From Imbricaverruca yamaguchii (Eukaryota > Arthropoda > Thecostraca > Neoverrucidae): 64,000 nt of DNA. The position numbers were made by a program, and so were the translations under genes. Location: the NCBI GenBank assembly GCA_034440575.1, contig JAOTOL010001616.1:372001-436000 (forward strand). The letters are read 5' to 3'. Under the pieces are notes generated by a model. The model saw only the letters and a program-made list of their open reading frames with translations, searched no databases and was not told where the DNA came from. Below, in pieces: positions 54,820-64,000 of the stretch; position 1 is the stretch's first letter, and each line of letters begins with the position of its first letter.

Positions 54820-55535
54820 CAGCGGAGTGGACGGACCACTCACTGAGGGGAGTCAGCAACCTCGGCCGGTCCCAGTGACGGCGGAGTGGACCACTGTGTG
54901 GGGAGTCAGCCTACTCGGCCGGTCCCAGTGACGGCGGAGTGGACCACTCACTGTGGGGGAGTCAGCTGACTCTGCCGGTCCCAGTGACAGCGGAGTGGAC
55001 CACTCACTGCGGGGAGTCAGCAATCTCGGCCGGTCACAGTGACGGCGGAGTGGACGGACCACTCACTGTGGGGAGTCAGCAATCTCGGCCGGTCCCAGTG
55101 GCAGCGGAGTGGACGGACCACTCACTGTGGGGAGTCAGCCAACTCGGCCGGTCCCAGTGACAGCGGAGTGGACCACTGTGTGGGGAGTCAGCCGACTCTG
55201 CCGGTCCCAGTGACAGCGGAGTGGACCACTGTGTGGGGAGTCAGCCAACTCGGCCGGTCCCAGTGACGGCGGAGTGGACCACTGTGTGGGGAGTCAGCCG
55301 ACTCGGCCGGTCCCAGTGACAGCGGAGTGGACCACTGTGTGGGGAGTCAGCCGACTCGGCCGGTCCCAGTGACGGCGGAGTGGACTGTGTGTGGGGAGTC
55401 AGCCGACTCGGCCGGTCCCAGTGACAGCGGAGTGGACTGTGTGTGGGAAGTCAGCCTACTCGGCCGGTCCCAGTGACGGCGGAGTGGACCACTGTGTGGG
55501 GAGTCAGCCGACTCGGCCGGTCCCAGTGACAGAAA
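54820..55535. repeat. 48-56 bp tandem array, about 14 units
   Basis: Units share GGCCGGTCCCAGTGACGGCG, GAGTGGACCACTGTGTGGGG and AGTCAGCCGACTC, with small indels (ACTCACTGTG versus ACTGTGTG). The last unit ends in CCCAGTGACAG at 55532, where GC-rich single-copy sequence begins. Confidence 0.95.
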
Positions 55536-55715
55536 TCAGCGTTGGCAGCGAACTGCCGTAAAATGCCGCCACTGTTAGTGACGGCTGAGGCGGACAGAGA
55601 GCCGCTCACGATGGCAGAGCGGAGCAGCTGGCAGCGAGACGAGACATCATGCTGCCGGTGCCGGACGATAAACCGCGTACGGCTGAGCTGGGCCACTGCA
55701 ACACGCGCACGCCTG
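55535..55715. other. GC-rich candidate exon or promoter next to an array
   Basis: On the minus strand an acceptor-like GCGTGTTGCAG is followed by an open frame (AQLSRTRFIVRHRQHD, CQLLRSAIVSGSLSASAV, GGILRQFAANADFC) up to the array. No GT donor of good quality is present and I do not recognise the protein. Single-copy GC-rich DNA of this type in this window is usually exonic. Confidence 0.25.
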
Positions 55716-56240
55716 AATGTGTTTCCATGTCATCAGCTGATCACTGTGAAAGTCTCAACTCATGTAATCCTCAGTAGCTATACACTTTCTAGAATGCAAA
55801 GAGAGAAAGTAACAAAGGCTTGCTTCGGACATCTGTGCAGGACAATTTGCAGGGTGAACCTGCGGTTTACTAAATGGGTACGTACTTCACTTTCGTGGAT
55901 TTTTCCTGCTTATGCTTAGTCTTCCGCTGGGTATTGTATATATTTAAGCAATCTAAAATACCAAACGGAGCACAATGCTCAATGTTTTAGAGGAAAATAT
56001 AAGGCGTGCCTATATCTTGCTCCAAACACAGCTATAGATGATTCCAAAATACATGCCGATAAAGCTGTTGCAATGCATTATCTGGCGGGCACGCACCGAA
56101 ACAAGCGAATACAATTATAACGAAATAAACAATGGGAAATCCATACGCAAGTAACATCAAGCGATATGGAATGCAATAATGCAATTTCTCGTAAGACCAG
56201 TGGAGTTGAAATTTAAATCTTGAATCTTGGGAATATAAAT
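55716..56240. other. No recognisable feature
   Basis: AT-rich unique-looking sequence. Confidence 0.4.
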
Positions 56241-56249
56241 TATGGCAAC

Positions 56250-57115
56250 TTCGGAAGTCGATAGGTTATTTGAATATTTTTCTCAAGTTAACATGCGCTC
56301 AAGTTAACAAAATCCGCCCACCCATCCGGCTTTTCGTAGATACCTCCAGATTTTGCCAGCCGATATACGCCATTGTTTGTGTATCGGCTTAGAAATGACC
56401 GGCGCGTTGCTTAAAGTAAGGAAAACGAAAATCGACCGAAACTTTGTCGAGTTAGGGATCGTTAAAATAAAAACAATGTTCTCAGCGCCAGACCACAAAT
56501 ATTGGCGCTGATGCGTTTCCCATATATTGGCAACAAGGAAGCGTTCTTGGCAACATTAGCGACTTGTTTGATGGATATTGTTATGCCATATTGTTTCAAA
56601 GTCATGTCAGGTTACCGAGGTCAAGTCAGGTCAATTTCTTGACAGGCTAACACACGCCCTGGAGGGGAGGGCGAAATCCGCCCACATCTCACATTTTTCG
56701 TACATAACTCCATATTGTACCGGCCGATATACGACGTTTTTGCGTGCCTGCTTAGAAATGACCGACGCATTGTTTAAAACAAGAATAATGAAAATCGGCC
56801 AAATTTTTGTTTCAAGTTAGGGGCCGTTAAAGTAAAAACAAATTCGCAGCGCCAGACCACAAAAATCAGCGGTGATGCGCTTCCATTATATTGGCAAAAG
56901 GGAAGTCTTCTTGACAACACTAGCGACTTGTTTGATGCATATTTTTATGCTATATAATTTAAAAGTCATGTTAAGTCGCCTAGGTCAAGTCAGGTCAAGT
57001 TCATGACAGGCTAATGGAACCAAACTTGTCCAACTGGAACGTTGTCATAAATACAAATGACTGTCATGTGATTGATGTCACTTTGTGCGTTACTCCCTAC
57101 ACATCTGGAAATCTA
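56250..57115 (+). mobile_element. AGGTCA-rich repeat, dimer, left member of an inverted pair
   Basis: Two direct subunits (about 56280-56620 and 56640-57000). Each has a G-rich/CGAAATCCGCCCAC end, ACATTTCTAAGC-complement words, CGCTGATGCG.TTCC and a GTCAAGTCAGGTCA stretch. They are followed by a unique segment GGAACCAAACTTGTCCAACT. The same arrangement is found in reverse at 62938-63770. Confidence 0.8.
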
Positions 57116-57589
57116 CACTGTAAAAATGATTAGCACTTTTGCTGCTAATCGCATGCTAAATGGTTGCTTCCACCAACGCTGTTCGCTGGAGATGATAGTA
57201 ACAAGCACCATTCAAGCAATAGCAAGCACCATGTGTACTATTCGGCTGGAAAGGTGCTAATTTTAGCCTGAAAATGCTAGACTGCAAGAATGAGGATGCT
57301 TGATCCTAGTAGCCATGGATGTTATGTCAAGCAGTCCAGAATAATTAAACTGCTTATATCTAGCACTATTACATTTTTTTTGGCGGGAGTTTGAACGCTC
57401 CATGGCTGCTCACAGTTGGCGCCTGGGTAGTTAAAATGAGCAGCGAGGAAAAATGGCGGGAACTGACAAGCAAACTTAATTGTTTAATACAACGAAGAAT
57501 GGCTCTTAAGTGCTCCTGGGTTTTAGACATTGCGTGAGACGAAATGTACAACCCTCAATATACCAGGAGGTGCTGAGTTTACATCAAAA
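57116..57589. other. No recognisable feature
   Basis: AT-rich, with several GCTAAT/ATTAGC words near 57125-57260. No gene. Confidence 0.4.
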
Positions 57590-58201
57590 GTAGCGTTAGG
57601 GATTATGCTATATTACTCCACGTTTCGGCCAGGGGGCATCGTCAGGAGTGATATAAAAAATGGCAGGGTTAACAATTGAAGAAAAAAAAACGCTGGAAAA
57701 AAGCGTGCAAAAATACACGTAAATCACAGAAAAGCATCCTCATTGATGCAGACACTTCAAGAAACTCCGAACCAGTAATCAACTAAGTGAAGATAGAATC
57801 ATCTGAGGAAGCCCGAGCCGATGGTCCATATACATGTCGACACATACATGCACGCACATATATGGACATATATCGAATGTAACGCGTAATACATAAAGTA
57901 TGATTTATGTTTATGTTTTTTTTGTGGGGTAGCTTTATGTGATATACCAAGACGTCGTTTGCGTGTTTAGTTGCGGCCGTAGATTACGTATGTGTAGAGA
58001 TTCGAGGACCTTCAGATCAGCGTTGTCCCTGGCTGTTGCTAGAATTCCTACTTTGAAGTTTGTGTTAGTGTCGCTGTGTTCCATGTTAGAATGTTTGTCG
58101 ATCATGTGTTCGCCTAAAGGTGTGTATTCTCTCCGAAGTCTGGCATCTCCCAGCATAGCGGAGAAACAAAGCGTAGCATCAGGGATAGGTACAATGAGCA
58201 C
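57590..58201 (-). mobile_element. Penelope-like element, 3' end with GIY-YIG nuclease C terminus
   Basis: The minus-strand ORF 58201-57935 reads RLRREYTPLGEHMIDKHSN, FKVGILATARDNADLKVLES and LHIRNLRPQLNTQT. This matches the end of the GIY-YIG endonuclease of Penelope elements, which typically close with LKI.E.LHI...P.LN. About 300 bases downstream is GATGCCCCCTGGCCGAAACG, the GCC-GAAACGT word common in Penelope 3' UTRs. The reverse transcriptase is missing. Confidence 0.75.
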
Positions 58202-58370
58202 TTGGGAGATGCCAGACTTCGGAGAGAATACACACCTTTAGGCGAACACATGATCGACAAACATCCTAACATGGAACACAGCGACACTAACACAAACTTA
58301 AAAGTAGAAATTCTAGCAACAACCAGGGACAACGCTGATCTGAAGGTCCTCGAATCTCGTAGGAACGTCT
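58202..58370 (+). mobile_element. Inverted partial copy of the Penelope 3' end
   Basis: The plus strand encodes the same segment (ARLRREYTPLGEHMIDKHPN to DNADLKVLES). It is about 95% identical to the reverse complement of 58004-58153, with about 47 bases between the two arms. Confidence 0.88.
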
Positions 58371-58482
58371 CGAAAAGTGGGTGGGCCTGGGTCAATAGCA
58401 GGGGCGCACCCAGGAATTCCGCAAAATACCGTTGTTGAGCACCTTTTGATATATAACACTCGCACGTCCGGCGGTCCCCGCC

Positions 58483-59443
58483 AACCTCGCATGTCCGGGG
58501 GGCAGATGTCTGCCCCCTAAGATTTATAGAACTTTGCTAGCTAGCGACGAACGGAAAGTGGCGTTATATAGCTGGTGACGGGCTCTATCGAAAGTGTTTG
58601 TTTCGGTCGTTTTTTCGCTCAGGTCAATATTCAGGTCACTGTGCTATCATAGATCAAATTCGACCAGATCGGGTGAGACTCAGATATTGACATATCTCAG
58701 AAACTGTAACAGATAGAAACAAACGGCGAAAGCTATTCGACAGTCCTTGAAATCTGCTATCGATAATAGGCGGTGTGATTTAAGATCAGGTCAGCCGACA
58801 CTATGACCCCAGGTGAAGGTCATGAAGTAGCCTAGTGAGGGCATGCAATGAATCAATCGTCACGTCTTGGCGATACAAGCACAATGACGGTTCAGCCTTC
58901 TAGCTCAATGCAGTGCGATATAATGCGCAGAAATGTGTAGTGATCTCAGGTGACCTCAGTAACCTTGGTGAGGTCACTGAGCATAAATGTCAGGGGTAGC
59001 ATTGAGTATAGCTTCCATCTACATGCCACAACCTTTGTGTGATCATTCCGAGCGTAAATATGTAACCAGGAAATATTTGTATATTTTACCATAGCCCTAT
59101 AATTGGGAAGCCATGGCCGCGACCTGACCTAAGGTCAATGCTACGAAAAACGATATACATATTATGGTCCCAGGTGAGATCATGACTTGTTATAAGTTTG
59201 AAATCAATCGTCCAATTATTGTGCAAGTTATGACACCTAGAACTCCGAGGGTAGTTAGGTCACTTCACCTGACCTGGTGACCTGACCTGAGATGACCCAG
59301 GATTAAAAATGCATGAGGATATGCGGAAAAGACCAATGAGCAGCTATGCGAGGCTTGGCCTTGATGATCCGATTAGTTTGGTGGAAAATGAGGAAAAACC
59401 GGAGGGGGCAGATATCTGCCCCGCTTCCGGACGTGCGCGGGTT
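58483..59443. mobile_element. TTAACCC-type AGGTCA element, family F
   Basis: Ends are related inverted repeats: left AACCTCGCATGTCCGGGG then GGCAGATGTCTGCCCCCT; right, reversed, AACCCGCGCACGTCCGGAAG then GGCAGATATCTGCCCCCT. TTAA is present at the right edge only. The interior has many AGGTCA/TGACCT words (for example ACCTGACCTGGTGACCTGAC near 59267). No ORF. Confidence 0.72.
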
Positions 59444-59499
59444 AAGCTATAAACTATTTAGGGCATGCGCAGTGACGTACCGAAGGTGGAGGCAATCGA

Positions 59500-61800
59500 A
59501 CAATCCCCACCCCTGAGAGGTTGTGGGCCCCCAATATTCGCGCCATTAAAGAAATCCTGCTGGTGTCCATAACAATCGCACCAGTGCCAATAAAAATCAC
59601 ATTTGGGGCCACAAAATGTCGCGCAGAAACCTCTGGAAATGATGCTAGGGCACCCAAAAATCCCACCAAGCCCACTGACAATCACATTGATGGCCTAAAA
59701 ATAGTTCCGAGACCATAAAAATGACGCTGAAAACTTGAAAACATGGGACCGCGCCCATGAAAATGCCGCTGGGGCTCCCAAAAAGTTGCGCTGGGATCCA
59801 TAAAAGTCGTGCCCGGGCCCCCGAAAACCACGCTGTGGGTCGAAAAAGTCGTGTCTAGATTCCTAAAAATCACAACGGGGACCCCAAAGGGTTGGCCGCT
59901 CCCGACAATCACGCTAACCTGAAGGTGCCAAAAAGTAGCGCCCGGGTCGATGAAATTCACTCTAGGGGCTCGACGGGTCGCACCGGTGTCCCATTAGTCT
60001 GATGGGAAGACCTACTAAATGAAGTCGGGGCAACGAAAAAGAAACATACCGGATATGGATAATAATTATGGTGTCCCAGCAAATTCCCCAACAGAAACAC
60101 AAACGTGTTGATTCCCCAAAGACGTGTCGAGGCGATGAAATTCGCGATAGCCATCCTAACTAATGACGACAGGGTTTAAAAATCGCACTTGGACCCAAAC
60201 ACGTCCCGCCGCTGCCCTTGGTAATCACACTAGGGACCCAAAAGTCGCGCCGGAGACCCACAATACGCAGCTGGCTTCCCAAAAATAAATTCCTTCCAGA
60301 AATGTGACTTTGCGGCCACAACAATTGCGCCAAAGGCCCCAAAAACGCGTCGGGCGCCGGAAAGGAAATGCTTTGGAGCAACGAAAGAAATGCACCGAAG
60401 CTCGAGGAATCGTAACGGGGCCAAAAATATCACGCAAGAGGCCTACAAAAATAGAAGTCGACACCAAAAATCAAGATTCAGGACACGTCCAGAAAGAAAG
60501 TTATCATAAGGGCCGTTCTACTCTGAAGGGTGTAATTGGCTGAAAAGAAACTCATTGAGCAGCCACCGTAGAGGCGAATCCCCCACTATCCTTAATATGT
60601 GGACTTCCAAAAACCCAAGAATTGCGCCGATGTCCCAAAAAATGGTTATGAGGCCCCATAAATTCGGATCGGTCCCCAGAATTAGGGATTATAAATAAAT
60701 ACAGCGGGTACCAAAAACTTGCACCAGGTCCGACAACTTGTGCCTGGGAACGCAAAAATCACACTGGGGCACAGATAAGTACATGTCCAGCGAACTAGCG
60801 CCAAGCCCCCTCAATATCGCGATTGAGACCCAAAATTCCTGTCGGTAATCTCATAGGTTCTGATCAGGGCATCAAACATTCCCCTCGGGTATTCATAAAA
60901 TTAGCGCCGATGGCCCCAAATAAGCACAGCGTGGCCCCAAAGTCGCATCACAACCCGATACGAATCAAGCCGGAGCTCTCCGAAATAAAGAGAGATTTAG
61001 AAAACTAAATACGAAGCCAAACACAAAAACTAAGTACGAGCCAGGAAAATCACTCGTTTGCCCAAACATACCACCAGATGCGTTAACAAATAGCATACCG
61101 GTCACCGAAAAACGTATCGGAGCTATAAAAATCGCGGAGGGACATGACAAATCGCCGGGAGCCGGATAATCGGGTGGTGGCTCGGACTTCACATACCTTA
61201 GAAGTCAAGTTACGTCGAGCACAGCAAACTGGCATCGGATATATCCGATACCACGCGCCTGAGCTGGAAAGGTCGCGACGGGACTACGAGAAATTATATC
61301 GGAGCCCTCATTATCATGCTGGATACCACAAATGTGGGCGAGGAACCCAAAATAAACACAGCGAGACCCTAAGAGCCCAACTGAAGGACGAAAATGCACT
61401 GGGTTCTCCAAAGCGTACCGGGTTTGGCAAAAAAGCAGCAAGACCTTAAAACATGAGTTGCAGCTCAAAGTAGTTACACCGGCAGCTAAAAAAGCAAACA
61501 CAACCGGTCCCTCAAAGCACACCGGGGCTTTGAAACCGCATGGGAGCCTCAAAAACAGGCTGTGTCCCTCAAAATTCGACATGGTCCTAGAAAAGGAACA
61601 AAAAGACCGGGCACCAAATAAACACTTCGTGGTTTGCGAAAACGCCCTGATACAAAAGTATCGTCGGTGCAAAAACAAACAACAAAACTTTTAAAAAGAG
61701 ATAGGGTCATAAAAATGTGCCGGGCCCCTAACAATAATTGGCTGGAGGCACAAATCGCATCCATAGACAAAGAAAAACGAAAAGTTCCAACAAAGAACAC
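59500..61800. repeat. Ancient degenerate satellite, about 21-22 bp period, over 2.3 kb
   Basis: Recurring pattern close to GCGCYGGGGCCCCAAAAATC with many substitutions and length changes. A-runs of 4-6 follow G/C-rich parts at nearly every period. Minus-strand ORFs show the echo (GATFW, GTTFMDPSATFW, RHFHG). No gene is supported in this stretch. Confidence 0.75.
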
Positions 61801-62455
61801 CTAATCTCCGTTGGGCAGCCAATCTGGGGGCGTGTCTAACCAAAGAGATGTGCATCACAGCTCAGCGGTTATCCGGATTGCTTAGTCAACAGAAAACGTG
61901 AGAAGAAGAGAACTAATCATCAAATTGCTTTCAGGATGGGACCTTGCAGCGGCTAACTCTGAACACGTGACTTTATGACGTACCGTGTGTTATCACCTGT
62001 CAGCTATTTTGCACTGAATTGTTGGTCCCCAAAATAAGGCGCTTACATTCTGCTTCAGCCTGGTGTCACATGTAATTGTGGCATTTCGTTTGAAGTAACA
62101 GATATTCTAAGGTGCACGATATGTACTACCGAGGTGATTGAGGTGGCCAATCACCAATATGTTGTAGTTAGGCCCTGAGTACGAACACCATACCAGGTAT
62201 TTATATTTATTGGATTTGTATTTGCCCCAGTCCGTCAGCCTGCCAATATGGGTCTGTCACACATCGAATCAAATAATTTTAAACCAGCGTTCACCCGTCT
62301 TCCCTGTTTCTGAACTTCTCCAGCACCAATCAGGATACTTCGTTTGCCATGGGCCAGCAAGTAAGCTACGTTCTTGCTTGTTCTTTCTCCTCACCAGCAT
62401 CGGTGAACATTTACAACGGTACAACGGGGGGGGGGGGGAATATTAACACGCTCTC
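61800..62455. other. Unassigned, ends in a G homopolymer
   Basis: AT-rich unique-looking sequence with a run of 13 G at 62427. Confidence 0.4.
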
Positions 62456-62464
62456 TGGCCTCTG

Positions 62465-62830
62465 AAAATTACGCGCGCTGGAGGGGGGACGGATTCCGCC
62501 CCCCTAAGATCTGGGCTCCCATTAAGTCTAGAGCTACGGAACACGCAGGATGGATGGGCACGATAGTTAACTCTATTGTGTGCAAATTTCGTGACCTTAG
62601 GTCAATAACTTCAAGGTCAAATGAGGTCAAAATAACAAAATGTGCTGGTTTTGCATGGCTTGGCTTGACATTATTATGGATCGCTGTGATTGTGTTTAAA
62701 TGCTTCAAAATTGGCATTAATGATGCTTTGGACATTACTAATGATGCAATACATATGCAAGATCTGTCATTTGACCTCAGGTCACCTATATAGGAGCACT
62801 TTATCAGGTCATTACCTGCTCCAATTACCG
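62465..62830. mobile_element. AGGTCA-rich repeat fragment
   Basis: Starts with GGGGGGACGGATTCCGCCCCCC palindrome (62475-62506 region) and contains CGTGACCTTAGGTCAATAAC, CAAGGTCAAATGAGGTCAAA and TTTGACCTCAGGTCACC. It belongs to the same group as families E and F. Confidence 0.65.
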
Positions 62831-62937
62831 GAACCGGGCTGCCCACCTGACTGCTCCGTTGGGTAGCTCGACACAATCGGCTTCGCAAAGGAAGGAGTTA
62901 AATATATGAATAAAGTATAGAAACGCTTAGGCACGCA

Positions 62938-63770
62938 ATGACAAACAGTATATTTCCGGATGTGTAGGAAGTAACATGCAAAGTGACATCAATCGCATGA
63001 CAGTCATTTCCATTTATGACAACATTCCAGTTGACCAAGTTTGGTTCCATTGGCCTGTCATGATGACCCCGGCGACCTAACATGACTTTTAAATTACATA
63101 GCATAACAATATGCATCAAACAGGTCGCTAGTGTTGTCAAGAACACTTCCCTTTTGCGAATACACGGGAAGCGCATCAGCGCCGATTTTTGTGGTCTGGC
63201 GCTGCGATTTTATTAAACTTTAACGGCCCATAACTTAAAAACATTTCGGCCGATTTCCATTTTTCTTGCATTAAAAGAATGCGCCGGACATTTCTAAGCA
63301 GGTACGGAAACAATGGCGAATATTGGTCGTTACTATATGGAGTTGTGTACGAAAAATGGGAGGGGTAGGCGGATTTCGCCCTCCTCTCCTCCAGGGCGTG
63401 TGTTAACCTGTCATGAACTTGATATGACTTGACCTCGGTGACCTGACATGACTTTGAAACAATGTAGCATAGCAATATACATCAAACAAGTCGCTAGTGT
63501 TGCCACGAACACTTTCTTTTTGACAATATCCGGGAAGCGCATCAGCGCCGATATTTGTGGTGTGGCGCTGAGAAACGTTTTTGACTTTACCAACCCCTAA
63601 CTCGAAAAAAAAAATTCGGTCGATTTTCGTTTTTCTTACTGTAAACAACGTGACGTTCATTTCTAAGCAGGTACACAAACAATGGCGTATATCGGCCGGT
63701 AAAATCGGGAGTTATCTACGAAAAACCGGAGGGGTGGGCGGATTTCGTCCCCCCCTCTCCAGGGCGCGTG
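62938..63770 (-). mobile_element. AGGTCA-rich repeat, dimer, right member of an inverted pair
   Basis: Reverse of 56250-57115: the unique segment (62938-63060) is followed by two subunits, about 63070-63410 and 63420-63765. Each has GGTCGCTAGTGTTG-type, CGCATCAGCGCCGAT and GGCGGATTTCG blocks. Confidence 0.82.
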
Positions 63771-63789
63771 TCCACACGGTGGCAGGCTG

Positions 63790-63970
<181 letters not shown>

Positions 63971-63973
63971 TAG

Positions 63974-64000
63974 TACGTTTGTTTATTGTTTATTCGTTGG
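63974..64000 (-). mobile_element. Possible SINE tail at window edge
   Basis: GTTTGTTTATTGTTTATTCG resembles the reverse of the family B SINE tail (compare 15912 and 22959). Cut by the edge. Confidence 0.35.

Overview
This is a eukaryotic nuclear window from a protostome invertebrate, most likely an arthropod. I cannot name the species. The evidence is spliced genes with GT/AG introns, a Jockey-like LINE, a Penelope-like element, a mariner, several tRNA-derived SINE families and heavy microsatellite content. There is no operon, ribosome-binding-site logic or prokaryotic gene.

Positions 741-19375, minus strand, hold the 5' part of a USP24 (ubiquitin-specific protease 24) orthologue. I resolved 14 coding exons whose phases agree at every junction, giving 684 codons from the initiator methionine and N-terminal UBA domain into the large helical region. 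The catalytic domain lies beyond position 1. The introns carry tRNA-like SINEs, six tiny (26-57 bp) retroposon-like insertions with target-site duplications, microsatellites, and tandem arrays that begin exactly at splice junctions.

Positions 19500-22130 form a strongly CpG-depleted, AT-rich block upstream of the first coding exon. Positions 22653-26246 are a 3.6 kb element with inverted arms of about 1.2 kb around a transposase-like gene of a family I cannot name. Positions 27250-33420 hold a decayed LINE: ORF1 with zinc knuckles and a 16-bp expansion, an endonuclease, no reverse transcriptase, then a compositionally different RNase H segment. Positions 33420-48900 are gene-poor and hold repeat families: a LINE reverse-transcriptase remnant, an 829-bp hAT-type MITE, TTAA-ended elements rich in AGGTCA motifs, and several minisatellites. 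A GC-rich candidate exon with a BESS-like motif lies at 40370-40666.

Positions 48947-49378, minus strand, encode a small GPI-anchored Ly6/uPAR-type protein with ten cysteines. A 42-bp minisatellite abuts its splice acceptor. Positions 51340-64000 are repeat-dominated: a degenerate 20-bp array, a decayed mariner, a LINE esterase fragment, a 53-54 bp minisatellite, a Penelope remnant in head-to-head arrangement, a TTAACCC-type element, a 2.3 kb ancient satellite of about 21-22 bp, an inverted pair of repeat dimers, and a terminal CA/CGCA microsatellite.

Only USP24 and the Ly6-like gene look like functional host genes. All family assignments come from reading the sequence, not from database searches.
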